The notes beneath the pieces were generated by a model. The model was not told the origin of the DNA, made no database searches, and worked only from the letters and a program-made list of their open reading frames with translations. This document shows positions 27,696-38,220 of a DNA stretch of 64,000 bases, piece by piece. Source of the stretch: Taibaiella sp. (lineage in GTDB: Bacteria > Bacteroidota > Bacteroidia > Chitinophagales > Chitinophagaceae); NCBI GenBank assembly GCA_016786705.1, contig JAEUVV010000003.1, positions 372,001 to 436,000 on the forward strand. The letters are read 5' to 3'. The position numbers and the translations under genes were made by a program. Position 1 is the first letter of the stretch; every line of letters starts with the position of its first letter.

Positions 27696-28430
27696 ATGAT
27701 TATCTCAACAAAAGGAATTGTTTTAAGGGTTATAAAGTACGGGGATTCAAGTATCATTTGTAATATATTTACCGAATTGCTTGGCTTACAGACCTACCTG
27801 GTAAAAGGGGTAAGAAGTGAAAAAAAGCAGAGCCAGAAAGGCAACATCCTGCGGCCGGGCAATATTTTAGATTTGCAGGTTTACCATCAAAACGATAAAA
27901 ACCTGCAATATATTAAAGAGTACCGCCTGGACTACTTTTTTGAAACCATCGGGGATAACGTGATTAAAAACACTCTTTTACTTTATGCGGTAGAAGTGTT
28001 GAGTAACCTGGTGCAAACAGCCGATGCCCAGGAAGAACTTTTTGAATTTGCTACAGATTTCCTGCATAAAATGGACCAGGCCCGTGCCGATCAGCTGGGC
28101 AATATGCCGGTTTTCTTTCTTAAAGAAGCCGCTAAAAAAATGGGCTATGCTATTGATGATAACTATAGCAGCAACAATTGCTATTTAAATACCTACGAAG
28201 GCTGCTTCCAGCCAAGGCCAGGAGAGGCACTCCCTGTATTTGACCGGGAACTTTCCTACAATTGTTACTTATTGATCAAAGAAACAACCTTCGAAAATAT
28301 TACCGCCATCAAAGTACCGGCAGCAGACCGGTCCGCTATTCTCGAAGGGTATCTTCACTTCGTTCAATGGCACGACAAAAGTTTTAAACCGCTTAAGTCC
28401 CTGCCCGTTCTGCAGGCTATTTTGCATTAG
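27696..28430 (+). CDS. recO: DNA repair protein RecO
   Basis: A 244-residue protein. The N-terminal OB fold is clear (STKGIVLRVIKYGDSSIICN, LVKGVRSEKKQSQKGNILRP), followed by the helical part. RecO helps load RecA in the RecFOR gap-repair route. The zinc-site cysteines of many RecO proteins are partly present (CYLNTYEGCF). It is co-transcribed with porZ (gap of 6 bp). Its last 14 bases overlap the end of the converging permease gene. Confidence 0.93.
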   Translation: MIISTKGIVLRVIKYGDSSIICNIFTELLGLQTYLVKGVRSEKKQSQKGNILRPGNILDLQVYHQNDKNLQYIKEYRLDYFFETIGDNVIKNTLLLYAVEVLSNLVQTADAQEELFEFATDFLHKMDQARADQLGNMPVFFLKEAAKKMGYAIDDNYSSNNCYLNTYEGCFQPRPGEALPVFDRELSYNCYLLIKETTFENITAIKVPAADRSAILEGYLHFVQWHDKSFKPLKSLPVLQAILH

Positions 28431-30108
28431 CCTGGTTCAGCTTACTGTTTTTATAACCGAATAAGAAATACACGATTAGCCCTGCTCCCATCCAGCAAAG
28501 GAATACCAGCCAGCTATTGGCGGGAATCTCTATCATCAGGTACATACAGCACAATAAACCCAGCACCGGGATCAAAGTATATTCTTTATAGGCCGCATAG
28601 ATCACTATTGCCGTTGCCGCGATCACATACAATACAAACAACAACTCATCAAACTTGATTGCGTATAAATGCTGGTAATTATAGCTGAACTTATCCCAGG
28701 TAAAGAATAAAAACACCAGCAACAAGGCCGGTGCGATATACCGGGAATTGATATATGGTAGCTTAAACTTCTGGTCCGGCCCTGCTTTAGGCAGCCTTAA
28801 GACCCCGGCACATACCAGCACAAAAGCAAAGAGTGTACCTATACTGGTCAGGTCGGTAACGATATTGGCATCGATGAACAATGCCGGAATGGCAACAATA
28901 AGGCCGGTGATGATCGTGGCAAAACCCGGTGTTTTGAATTTAGGATGAAGCTTAGAAAATTTCTTAGGCAGGAGGCCGTCACGGCTCATGCTCATCCAGA
29001 TGCGGGGCTGCCCGATCTGGAAGATCAGCATTACACTGGTGGCAGCGACTACGGCGCTGAACGAAATGATCTTGCCGATAACAGGCTGGTTGATCTGATC
29101 AAAAACAAATGCAAGCGGATCCGTTACATGTTCAAACTTACTGTAATGCACCATACCGGTGATTACCAGTGCCGTAAGAATATAAATACCCGTACAGATC
29201 AGTAAAGAATAGATCATCCCGCGTGGCATATCCCGCTGTGGATTTTCACATTCTTCAGCCGTTGTAGAGATGGCATCAAAGCCTATATAAGCATAAAACA
29301 CCGCGGAAACGCTCATTAAAACACCTTTAAATTTGTTGGGCATGAATGGCACATAATTGTCTGAATTGATATAAAAGAAACCTAAAACGATCACGACAAC
29401 CAGTATCGCGAGCTTGACCACTACCATAGCGTTCGCGCTTTTCTTACTTTCTTTTATCCCGATATAAGCCAGCCAGGTCACCAGGATCACGACCACAAAA
29501 GCCGGCAGGTTCATGATTATTTTATTACCGCCAATGCTTGGCGCGGTAAGCCAGGCCTGGGTATGAATGTTGTCCGCGCCTTTCATAAAGGCGTCTTTAG
29601 CGGTCTTCACATCAGAGATCAGCCAGGCGGGCAGGTGGATATTCACCGCTTCCAGCATATTATTAAAATAACTGCTCCAGCTGATGGCCACTACAATATT
29701 CCCGATAGCATATTCCAGTATCAGCGACCAGCCAATGACCCAGGCAATAATTTCACCAAAAGCTACATAAGAATAAGTATAAGCGCTGCCCGAAACGGGG
29801 ATACGGGCGGCAAACTCAGCATAACATAAGGCGGTAAATCCACAAGTAACTGCCGTAATCAGGAAGAGGAAGATCACTCCCGGCCCGCCCTGGAAAGCAG
29901 CCTGGCCTATAGTACTGAAAATACCGGCGCCGATTACAGCGGCTATGCCCATCATCACCAGGTCTCTTACCTTAAGCGTACGCTTCATCGTATGCTCCCC
30001 GACCTTTTGCGGGATATTTTCATCTATTCCCAATAACTCCGGAGTAACATCCGGGTGGGAATGGCGGGCTTGTTCTATTGACTTCTTTCTTGTTAGTTTA
30101 TCAAACAT
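28417..30108 (-). CDS. APC-superfamily amino acid permease
   Basis: A 563-residue carrier with about 12-14 membrane helices. The hallmark GIAAVIGAGIFSTIGQ (helix 1, about residue 53) and the helix 6 region AVFYAYIGFDAISTTAEECE (about 275) are those of the cationic amino acid/YfnA-like group. The first 45 residues are cytosolic. The substrate is not predictable. It overlaps the recO end by 14 bp tail to tail, and no hairpin separates them. Confidence 0.9.
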   Translation of the reverse strand: MFDKLTRKKSIEQARHSHPDVTPELLGIDENIPQKVGEHTMKRTLKVRDLVMMGIAAVIGAGIFSTIGQAAFQGGPGVIFLFLITAVTCGFTALCYAEFAARIPVSGSAYTYSYVAFGEIIAWVIGWSLILEYAIGNIVVAISWSSYFNNMLEAVNIHLPAWLISDVKTAKDAFMKGADNIHTQAWLTAPSIGGNKIIMNLPAFVVVILVTWLAYIGIKESKKSANAMVVVKLAILVVVIVLGFFYINSDNYVPFMPNKFKGVLMSVSAVFYAYIGFDAISTTAEECENPQRDMPRGMIYSLLICTGIYILTALVITGMVHYSKFEHVTDPLAFVFDQINQPVIGKIISFSAVVAATSVMLIFQIGQPRIWMSMSRDGLLPKKFSKLHPKFKTPGFATIITGLIVAIPALFIDANIVTDLTSIGTLFAFVLVCAGVLRLPKAGPDQKFKLPYINSRYIAPALLLVFLFFTWDKFSYNYQHLYAIKFDELLFVLYVIAATAIVIYAAYKEYTLIPVLGLLCCMYLMIEIPANSWLVFLCWMGAGLIVYFLFGYKNSKLNQANAK

Positions 30109-30359
30109 ATGGAATAATTAAACCGGCCTGCCGGTCTTTTGCAGGCTCCTCCTTATTTATCAGGCAACCGTTTAAAGATATATAATTTATGAATACTGTT
30201 ATTTCACGTTCAAATATAATCACAAAGATCGTTCTGACATTATTTTTATTGTTTTTGACGGGAAACAAGCAGATGATCCCAACAATTTGAACAGGTACAT
30301 GGCGCATTAACATTTTGATTTCAAATGCCTTTTATGCAACTGCTACCCTTTTTTCATCT

Positions 30360-30367
30360 TACTTTTG
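30360..30367 (+). promoter_or_regulatory. -7 element upstream of the alpha-2-macroglobulin gene
   Basis: TACTTTTG, an exact TAnnTTTG match, 33 bp before ATG 30400. It lies in the divergent gap 30109-30399, which holds no other feature I can support. Confidence 0.5.
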
Positions 30368-30399
30368 TTATCTATAGTTAAACTAAAGCAAAGCGAAAT

Positions 30400-33300
30400 A
30401 TGAGGTCATTTTATTTTTTAATATGTACGGCGCTACTATGCCTTACTATTAATGCACAGGCTCAAAACAGAACAAACAGGATGGAAAAAGGAACCCCATG
30501 GGCCAAAGTCGACTCACTTGTCAACATTGGCAAACCCGAATCCGCTAAACTTATTGTTACCGATATCCTTAAATCGGCAGAACAAAAAAAACAGGCGGAT
30601 GAAATTATTAAAGCGAAAGCCTGGCTGCTAGCCCTCGACCAGCAACAGGAAGATGCACATGTAAAAGCGATCCAAAACCTGGAAGCGGAAATATTAAAAG
30701 CTAAAAACCCGGTTGAAAAGGCCATCTGGCAAAACATGGCAGCCAAAGCTTATTTATCCTATTTTCAAAATAACCGGTACCAGATCTACCAGCAAACAAC
30801 GCTGGAAAATAATACCAGTACCGATATCGCTACCTGGGACGCTACAAAATTTCATAAAAAGATCACTGCATTATTCCTGGCATCTATCGAATCCCGCCAG
30901 GAGCTGGTGAATACACCTACAGAAAAATACAGAGCAATCATCGCTCCGGGACAAAATACGGCCAGGCTTCGGCCAAGTCTTTACGATCTCCTGGTATTTG
31001 ATGCCCTGGATTATTTCAAATCGGATGAGCGGGAGGTGATCAACCCGGCGTATAAATTCAGCATTGATGAAGCTAAATACTTTAGCGCAGCAACAGAATT
31101 TGTAAAACTGGACATCCGCTCTAAAGACAGCAGCTCTTTGCAAATGCAGGCTTTAAAATTGTACCAGGAAATCATTAGCAAAAATATCCAGGGAGACAAT
31201 ATAGAAGGTCTTATTGATGCTGACCTCTCCCGTTTAGCATTTGTGTATCAATATGCCACATTGCCCAACAAGGAAGAGATTTATAGAGAAGCCTTATATG
31301 CACTCGCAAAAAAATACAGTAAAAACCCAGCTGCCGCACAGGCCTATTTCCTGGCCGCACAGACTAAATTAAACAGCACAAGCAATTACAGGGCCAGGTA
31401 TATGGAAGCGCCGGCAGAAAATAAAGCCGACCTGCTTGCTTTAAGAACCGAATTGCAACAGATCATCCGGCAATATCCAAATTCAGAAGGGGCGATCAAC
31501 GCGACCAACCTGGTCGGCAGCCTGGAATCCCGTTCTTTAAAAATAGAGGTAGAAGATGCTTATATTCCTAATGAAAACATCCGTTTTTTATTAGCTTATA
31601 AGAATATAAAAGAAGTAGAGATCAGTATTTATACCACAACTTTAGCACAAGCGAGAAACGAGGAATACCAGGGTAAACTGATCAAATCCTGGAAACAGGC
31701 AATCATCAATAGTGAAGATCTTAAAGACCACAGTGTAGAACTAAAAGCAGATGCTTTAGCCGCAGGCTTATACCTGGTGGTAATCAAAGACACTAAAACG
31801 GACCTGGTCGTTAAAAAATTATTGCAGGTAAGCTCCTTATCGGGCATCAGGCTTCAGGGCGATAAAGAAGAAAATAAATTGTATATATTAGACCGCAAAA
31901 CCGGTCAGTATGTGGCTAACGCCAACCTGGCGCTTATTAATTTCCAATACCAGAATAAAAGCGGCAAATATCTCGGGACCATCAAAAAAATGTTGAACGG
32001 TACTATAGAAGGCAGTATTGCCCTTCCGGGAGACAATATTGATTATAATACATCTTTTGCCATTGTAAAAGGCAAAGATACTTTCCTGGTGGACCAGAAT
32101 GAAAGCTACAGTCTGCGCAGGACACCTTATTACCGGGATGGCAACCAGGCCAGTAAAACAAATTTCCTATTTACCGATCGCAGTATTTACAGGCCCGGTC
32201 AAACCATTTATTTCAAAGGCATTTTATTAAATAGCCAAAATGCCAAACAACATAATGTCGCTGCCAACGAAACCGTTAAAGTAATCTTCCGCGATGCGAA
32301 TTATCAGCCCATCAAGGAATTATCTTTCACAACAAATGAATTCGGTTCTTTTTCCGGCAGCTTTGAAGCGCCAACGACCGGCCTTACCGGCGGCATGAGT
32401 ATCAGCTCTGAACACGGTAGCGTATACTTTAATGTAGAAGAATACAAACGCCCTAAATTCTATGTGGCGTTTGATACTTTAAAAACAAACTATAAAGTAG
32501 ATGAGCACATAAAGATTTCCGGTAAAGCCTTAGCCTATGCCGGTAACAATATTGATCAGGCCACGGTTAAATATCGCGTGGTGCGTAATGTACGCTACCC
32601 CTACCCCTGGTTATACCGAGGCTATTTGCCCAGCACACCACAAATGGAAATCGTTAATGGCAGCACGGCTACCGATGAAAATGGCAACTTCAATTTTGAT
32701 TTCACCGCCATCCCGGACAAGAGTATAGATGCCAATAGCCTGCCTGTTTTCACCTATACCATTACTGTTGACATCACAGATATCAATGGCGAGACAAGGA
32801 GCAATACCCAATATGTTTCTGTGGGTTACCGCAGCCTGGATATCCAGCTGGGCGCGCCGGAAAAAGCGCTGTCTGCCAATTTAAACAACATTTCCGTATT
32901 GACCCGGAACCTGAACGGTATATTTACACCCGCTACGGTACAGGTACAGATCAGTCCTTTACAAAGCCCGGATAAATTCTACCGCGAGCGTTTATGGTCG
33001 ATACCAACCGATTTCATTTATACAGAAAGCGAATTCAAACAATTTTTCCCATCAGATCAGTATAAAGAAGAGTGGAAACCGGAAAACAGGAAAAAGCTTG
33101 CTGCAGTATGGAACAATACGTTTACCAGTACTAAAGAAGGCAAAATAGAGTTGCCTAAAAACATCTGGAAACAATCCGGTTATTACGAAATAGAAGTAAA
33201 AGCAAAAGATAAGGAAGGTAAAGAAGTCGTGCAAAAGCAATTTACCTATGTTTTTGTACCCGATACAAAAGTACAATATGATGTACCGCTTTTCACCGAC

Positions 33301-36300
33301 AGCGATAAGAGCAGTTACCAACCCGGAGAAAACATAAAGCTGTTTGTAACACCGGCATTGGAGCAAGCCAATTTGTTGCAGCGTAACAGCTGGAACAAGT
33401 CATTAGACTGGAAGAAAAGTCCGCTGAGCATCCTGGTTACAGAAGCCGACAGGGGCAACCAGAATGTAAGCTGGCTCTATGTATACAACAACCGGGTTTA
33501 CCAGGCTACACAAAGTATCAATATTCCCTGGACCAATAAAGACCTGTCCATCAGCTGGGCAACGCATCGCGATAAATTATTGCCGGGCGCTGCCGAAGAG
33601 TGGACCCTGACCATAAAGGGACATCAAAAAGAAAAAGTAGCGGCTGAATTAGTAGCCGGTCTGTATGATGCCTCCCTGGATGCCTTAAAACCGCATGCCT
33701 GGAACTGGAGCAAATTGTTTGGCAACAATACCCAATATATTTACTGGAATCACTTCGGCTTCAAAAGCAGCAGCCAGGAAGCCGGCCAGCAGGATACCGG
33801 TAATGAGGGTATAGCAAAAGAATATCCATCCTGGACCTTACCACTTGATTTTGGCAGCTCTAACCGTTATTACAACGGTGGCAGAATGTATAAAAGCAGC
33901 ATGAGGGGGAATGTAGCGCTGGAAGCATCAGTAGATGCGGCAGCTCCTGCAGCAGTGCCTCAAGGCAAAATAACAGAAGAAGGTTCAGATGATCCAAATT
34001 CAATCAATCCTTCTTCAGTTTCAATACCATCAAAAGAAAAGGATTCAGCTGCAAAAACAGATAAAGAAGCTGCGCCCCCCATCCGCACGAATTTAAACGA
34101 AACGGCCTTCTTCATCCCGCAATTGCAAACCGATGCTGATGGCAATATCAAAATAAAATTCACCATACCGGAGGCATTGACCGAATGGAACTTTATGGCC
34201 TTTGCCCATACCAAAGACTGGCAAACAGGCTACCTGAGCGGTTCGGTAAAAACGCAAAAAGACCTGATGGTGACCCCTAACCTGCCCCGTTTCTTCCGCC
34301 AGGGCGACCAGATCACCCTTGCTGCCAAGATCAGCAACCTCTCGGATAAAACCCTGAATGGTAAAGCGCGTATCGAGATCGTAGATGCCCAGACTTTGCA
34401 AACTTTAAACCTGCCATTCGGTTTCAAAGAGCACCAGCAAAGCTTCACTGTAGCCGCGCAACAAAGCAGCGTGGTGAATTTCAATATCAATGTACCACAG
34501 GCGCGCTTTGAGCCCGTACTCGTACGTGTGATCGCCGAGGCCGGCGACTTCAGCGATGGCGAAGAACACCTGGTACCGGTAGTGACCAACAGGATGCTGG
34601 TCACCGAAACACAACCTTTACCGGTGCGGGGCAATGCCACAGAAACTTTCTCTTTAGAAAAACTGTTGCAGTCTGCTGGCAGCAATACCCTGTTACATAA
34701 AGGCCTGACCGTGGAATTCACCGGCAACCCGGCCTGGTACGCCGTACAGGCGTTGCCTTACCTGATGGAGTTCCCCTATGAATGCGCCGAGCAGACTTTC
34801 AACCGTTTTTATGCCAACGCGCTTGCGGGACACATTGTCGCCCAAAGTCCTAAAGTAGCCGCTATTTTCGATAAATGGCGTACTACGGATACGGCTGCAT
34901 TACTGTCTAACCTCCAAAAGAACCAGGAATTAAAAACAGCCCTGCTGGAAGAAACACCTTGGGTACTGGAAGCGAAATCGGAAGCTCAGCAAAAACAAAA
35001 TATCGCGCGCCTGTTTGAAACCCACCAGCTGGCTAAAGGCTTGAACAGCGCTATAGACAAACTGTCTAAAATGCAAAACAGTGACGGCTCCTTCGGCTGG
35101 TTTCCGGGTATGGGCAGCAACCGCTATATCACCCAGTATATCCTGACCGGTATGGCCAAACTGCAATCCCTGAACGTGAAAGCCGCGCAGGATAAGGACG
35201 TACAAAACATACTGCGTAAAGGCCTGTCCTTCCTGGATACAGAAGTACTGAAAGAGTACCGCGACATCAAGAAAGAAAACCTGAAAAAGAACAACCTGTC
35301 TTATGCACAGATACAGTACCTGTACCTGAGAAGCTTTATGAACAGTACAGTACAACAGGACGCCAAAATTGCCTATGATTATTACATGGGGCAGGAAAAA
35401 CAATTCTGGATGGACCAGAATAATTACATGCAGGGCATGATCGCGCTGACCCAGTTCCGTAAAGCCGATAAACCTACCGCCAATACTATTATGGAGTCTT
35501 TATCAGAAAGAGCCCTGCGCAGTAAAGAGATGGGTATGTACTGGAACACGAAAAGGAGCTACTGGTGGTATGAGCTTCCGGTTGAAACCCACGCTTTACT
35601 GATCACCGCTTTTGAAGAGATCAAAAAAGATGAAAAAACGGTAGACGACCTGAAAGTATGGCTACTGAAACAAAAGCAAACCCAGAACTGGCAAACGACT
35701 ACCGCTACTGCGGATGCGGTCTATGCGCTGCTACGCAGCGGTACCGACTGGTTGCAATATGAACCGGAAGTGGTGATTTCACTAGGGAATATGACCATCA
35801 ACGCTTCACAAGAGCAAACACAAGCCGGTACAGGTTATTTCAAAAAACAAATCGAGGGTAAAGACGTAAAACCGGAGATGGGTAATATCAAAGTAACCGT
35901 TGACAATAAAACCGGCAAAAATACCGGCACCTCATGGGGTGCTGTATACTGGCAGTACTTTGAAAATATGGATAAGATCACCGCTTCTGCCGGGGCCAGT
36001 CCTTTGCATATCACCAAGCAATTGTATATAGAAACCAATACGGATCGCGGACCGGTATTAAAAGAGATCACAGCGAACCAACCCTTAAAAGTGGGTGATA
36101 AAGTAAAAGTGCGTATCGTGTTAAAAGTAGACCGCGATATGGAATATGTACATATGAAAGATATGCGTGCCGCGGGTTTTGAGCCGGTAAATGTTTTAAG
36201 CGGTTATAAATGGGACAATGGCCTGGGTTATTATGAATCGACCAAAGACATTGCTACTCACTTCTTCTTTGACCGTTTACCAAAAGGGACCTTTGTCTTT

Positions 36301-36420
36301 GAATATCCTTTAATGGTAGCCCAAAAAGGTACCTTCTCCAATGGTATTACCACCGCTCAATGTATGTATGCGCCGGAGTTCAGCTCGCATACCGAAGGCA
36401 TTCGTGTAGAGGTAAAGTAA
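30400..36420 (+). CDS. Alpha-2-macroglobulin family protein
   Basis: A 2006-residue exported protein (signal to about residue 22, INAQAQN; no lipobox Cys). A helical N-terminal part is followed by macroglobulin-type beta domains (MG2 near 585-680, FTDRSIYRPGQTIYFKG), the A2M domain (about 1225-1310, ETAFFIPQLQTDADGNIKIK) and the helical thioester domain. The thioester motif is intact: Cys1462-Ala-Glu-Gln in YECAEQTFNRFY. In bacteria these proteins trap or block attacking proteases at the envelope; many sit beside a PBP1C gene, but none is here. An unusual Asp/Ser/Lys-rich linker lies near 1190-1225. It is one transcript with a strong terminator. Confidence 0.92.
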   Translation: MRSFYFLICTALLCLTINAQAQNRTNRMEKGTPWAKVDSLVNIGKPESAKLIVTDILKSAEQKKQADEIIKAKAWLLALDQQQEDAHVKAIQNLEAEILKAKNPVEKAIWQNMAAKAYLSYFQNNRYQIYQQTTLENNTSTDIATWDATKFHKKITALFLASIESRQELVNTPTEKYRAIIAPGQNTARLRPSLYDLLVFDALDYFKSDEREVINPAYKFSIDEAKYFSAATEFVKLDIRSKDSSSLQMQALKLYQEIISKNIQGDNIEGLIDADLSRLAFVYQYATLPNKEEIYREALYALAKKYSKNPAAAQAYFLAAQTKLNSTSNYRARYMEAPAENKADLLALRTELQQIIRQYPNSEGAINATNLVGSLESRSLKIEVEDAYIPNENIRFLLAYKNIKEVEISIYTTTLAQARNEEYQGKLIKSWKQAIINSEDLKDHSVELKADALAAGLYLVVIKDTKTDLVVKKLLQVSSLSGIRLQGDKEENKLYILDRKTGQYVANANLALINFQYQNKSGKYLGTIKKMLNGTIEGSIALPGDNIDYNTSFAIVKGKDTFLVDQNESYSLRRTPYYRDGNQASKTNFLFTDRSIYRPGQTIYFKGILLNSQNAKQHNVAANETVKVIFRDANYQPIKELSFTTNEFGSFSGSFEAPTTGLTGGMSISSEHGSVYFNVEEYKRPKFYVAFDTLKTNYKVDEHIKISGKALAYAGNNIDQATVKYRVVRNVRYPYPWLYRGYLPSTPQMEIVNGSTATDENGNFNFDFTAIPDKSIDANSLPVFTYTITVDITDINGETRSNTQYVSVGYRSLDIQLGAPEKALSANLNNISVLTRNLNGIFTPATVQVQISPLQSPDKFYRERLWSIPTDFIYTESEFKQFFPSDQYKEEWKPENRKKLAAVWNNTFTSTKEGKIELPKNIWKQSGYYEIEVKAKDKEGKEVVQKQFTYVFVPDTKVQYDVPLFTDSDKSSYQPGENIKLFVTPALEQANLLQRNSWNKSLDWKKSPLSILVTEADRGNQNVSWLYVYNNRVYQATQSINIPWTNKDLSISWATHRDKLLPGAAEEWTLTIKGHQKEKVAAELVAGLYDASLDALKPHAWNWSKLFGNNTQYIYWNHFGFKSSSQEAGQQDTGNEGIAKEYPSWTLPLDFGSSNRYYNGGRMYKSSMRGNVALEASVDAAAPAAVPQGKITEEGSDDPNSINPSSVSIPSKEKDSAAKTDKEAAPPIRTNLNETAFFIPQLQTDADGNIKIKFTIPEALTEWNFMAFAHTKDWQTGYLSGSVKTQKDLMVTPNLPRFFRQGDQITLAAKISNLSDKTLNGKARIEIVDAQTLQTLNLPFGFKEHQQSFTVAAQQSSVVNFNINVPQARFEPVLVRVIAEAGDFSDGEEHLVPVVTNRMLVTETQPLPVRGNATETFSLEKLLQSAGSNTLLHKGLTVEFTGNPAWYAVQALPYLMEFPYECAEQTFNRFYANALAGHIVAQSPKVAAIFDKWRTTDTAALLSNLQKNQELKTALLEETPWVLEAKSEAQQKQNIARLFETHQLAKGLNSAIDKLSKMQNSDGSFGWFPGMGSNRYITQYILTGMAKLQSLNVKAAQDKDVQNILRKGLSFLDTEVLKEYRDIKKENLKKNNLSYAQIQYLYLRSFMNSTVQQDAKIAYDYYMGQEKQFWMDQNNYMQGMIALTQFRKADKPTANTIMESLSERALRSKEMGMYWNTKRSYWWYELPVETHALLITAFEEIKKDEKTVDDLKVWLLKQKQTQNWQTTTATADAVYALLRSGTDWLQYEPEVVISLGNMTINASQEQTQAGTGYFKKQIEGKDVKPEMGNIKVTVDNKTGKNTGTSWGAVYWQYFENMDKITASAGASPLHITKQLYIETNTDRGPVLKEITANQPLKVGDKVKVRIVLKVDRDMEYVHMKDMRAAGFEPVNVLSGYKWDNGLGYYESTKDIATHFFFDRLPKGTFVFEYPLMVAQKGTFSNGITTAQCMYAPEFSSHTEGIRVEVK

Positions 36421-36437
36421 GCGATATAAATGGCAAT

Positions 36438-36480
36438 AAATAAACCGGGCAAGGAACTATTTTCCTTGCCCGGTTTATTT
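36438..36480 (+). terminator. Intrinsic terminator of the alpha-2-macroglobulin gene
   Basis: A perfect 18-bp stem (36438-36455 with 36463-36480) and a seven-base loop. The stem ends in A/T. The rest of the gap to 36660 shows nothing. Confidence 0.85.
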
Positions 36481-36660
36481 ATAACGACAAGCAAGCGATA
36501 CAACACATAGCGTTAGCGCAATGCAATAAAGTCGGAATATTTAAATAATTTTAGAAGTTGCACCATCAACCATTAACAATTGATAATTTGGCAATAACAC
36601 AAGAAACGGATTTTATTCCCGGGAATACTTACGGAATTTTGTACTGAAAATTAACCGATC

Positions 36661-37512
36661 ATGACCACACAGACCGAGCTGAATTTTAAGCGTATCGCGC
36701 AGGCGATCGACTATATTCAAAAAAACTTCAAAGAGCAACCCGAGCTGGAAACGATCGCGGCACAGGTACACCTGAGCCCTCATCATTTTCAAAAACTGTT
36801 CAGCGAATGGGCCGGCACCAGCCCCAAGCAGTTCCTGCAATACATCAGCCTGGAGCATGCTAAAAAGTTATTGAAAGAAGAAAATTATACGCTGTTAGAC
36901 ACGAGCCTGGAAACGGGCTATTCCAGTACCAGCCGCCTGCATGACCTGTTCATAAAAATAGAGGGTATGACACCGGCGAGTTATAAAAACGGCGGCAGGA
37001 ACCTGCATATCAACTACAGTTTTGAAACCAGTATTTTCGGACCGCTATTGATCGCTTCTACCGAAAAAGGAATCTGTCATATTGCTTTTGAAACCGACCC
37101 CGGGCAGGCATTAAACAATTTAAAAAACCACTTCCCCAATGCCCTGTTAACGCAGTATAGAGCACCTAACCAGGAAAACGCGCTGCGGATTTTTCACAAC
37201 GACTGGACTAAGCTTAGCGAAATAAAACTGCACCTGAAAGGCACCGATTTCCAGCTTAAAGTATGGGAAAGCCTGCTCAAAATTCCGATGGGCGCTTTAA
37301 GTACTTACGGAACCATTGCTGCCGGGCTGGGCAACCCTAAAGCCGCCAGGGCGGTAGGCACCGCTATAGGCAGTAACCCCGTAGCCTTCCTGATCCCCTG
37401 TCACCGGGTAATCCAGAACTCGGGCCTGATTGGCGGCTACATGTGGGGACCGACCCGTAAAACAGCCCTTATCGGCTGGGAGAGCGCCCAAAGGTTTGAA
37501 GCAATATTATAG
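36661..37512 (+). CDS. AraC-type regulator fused to O6-alkylguanine-DNA methyltransferase
   Basis: A 283-residue two-part protein. Residues 1-105 are an AraC/XylS double helix-turn-helix (LETIAAQVHLSPHHFQKLFS, LDTSLETGYSSTSRLHDLF). Residues about 190-283 are the DNA-repair methyltransferase with the acceptor Cys in IPCHRVIQNSG. This is the Ada layout without Ada's N-terminal zinc domain that senses methyl phosphotriesters, so how it would be switched on is unclear; it may be switched by the repair Cys or simply bind its own promoter. alkB follows after 3 bp in an obvious operon for alkylation damage. Confidence 0.92.
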   Translation: MTTQTELNFKRIAQAIDYIQKNFKEQPELETIAAQVHLSPHHFQKLFSEWAGTSPKQFLQYISLEHAKKLLKEENYTLLDTSLETGYSSTSRLHDLFIKIEGMTPASYKNGGRNLHINYSFETSIFGPLLIASTEKGICHIAFETDPGQALNNLKNHFPNALLTQYRAPNQENALRIFHNDWTKLSEIKLHLKGTDFQLKVWESLLKIPMGALSTYGTIAAGLGNPKAARAVGTAIGSNPVAFLIPCHRVIQNSGLIGGYMWGPTRKTALIGWESAQRFEAIL

Positions 37513-37515
37513 ACT

Positions 37516-38124
37516 ATGCAATTATTTGAAGATCACCCGGACAAAGACAAGAATTACCTGCCACAAGATGGCATTGTGAATTATTTAGGGGTTGTGCTGC
37601 AAACGGAAGAAGCAGATCACTTCTTTCAGCAACTATTGTCCCATATCGAATGGGAAAACGATAAGGCAATTATTTTCGGTAAAGAAATCATTACCAAAAG
37701 GAAAGTGGCCTGGTATGGCGATGAACCTTTTGCCTATACCTATTCCAACACGACCAAATACGCCTTACCCTGGACCAAGGAATTGGCCGCTTTAAAAACA
37801 ATTACAGAAAAGGCAAGCGGCGAAACCTTCAATTCCTGCCTGCTGAACCTGTACCATACCGGGGAAGAAGGGATGGCCTGGCATAGCGATGATGAAAAAG
37901 ACCTTAAAAAAAACGGGGCGATCGCTTCCTTAAGCCTGGGTGCGGAAAGGAAATTCGCGTTCAAGCATAAAATTAGCAAAGAGAAAGTCGAATTGTACCT
38001 GCCTCATGGCTGCCTGCTGATCATGAAAGGTACGACACAAAGCCATTGGCTGCATCGCCTGCCGCCAACAAAAAAAGTCCTGAAAGCCAGGATTAACCTA
38101 ACGTTCAGGAATATTGAAAGATAA
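37516..38124 (+). CDS. alkB: Alpha-ketoglutarate-dependent dealkylase AlkB
   Basis: A 202-residue Fe(II)/2-oxoglutarate dioxygenase. The iron ligands are seen in WHSDDE (His, Asp) and in QSHWLHRLP (second His), with the 2-oxoglutarate-binding Arg in KARINLTFR. It reads more like the AlkB2/3 group (NSCLLNLYHTGEEGMAWHSD) than E. coli AlkB. It removes methyl groups such as 1-methyladenine from DNA. It starts 3 bp after the Ada-like gene; a terminator follows 33 bp downstream. Confidence 0.92.
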   Translation: MQLFEDHPDKDKNYLPQDGIVNYLGVVLQTEEADHFFQQLLSHIEWENDKAIIFGKEIITKRKVAWYGDEPFAYTYSNTTKYALPWTKELAALKTITEKASGETFNSCLLNLYHTGEEGMAWHSDDEKDLKKNGAIASLSLGAERKFAFKHKISKEKVELYLPHGCLLIMKGTTQSHWLHRLPPTKKVLKARINLTFRNIER

Positions 38125-38157
38125 TTATCCTGTTATCTTTCATGCCAAAATAAGAAT

Positions 38158-38197
38158 AAATAACCTATAAGGTTTTTAAGCACCTTACAGGTTATTT
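38158..38197 (+). terminator. Terminator after alkB, recurring hairpin type
   Basis: Arms 38158-38173 and 38182-38197 pair with one G-T. It contains the same ACCTATAAGGTTTT core as the hairpins at 18939 and 41481. Confidence 0.8.
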
Positions 38198-38220
38198 AAT
38201 TAGTGAAGCCTTTCATGCCG

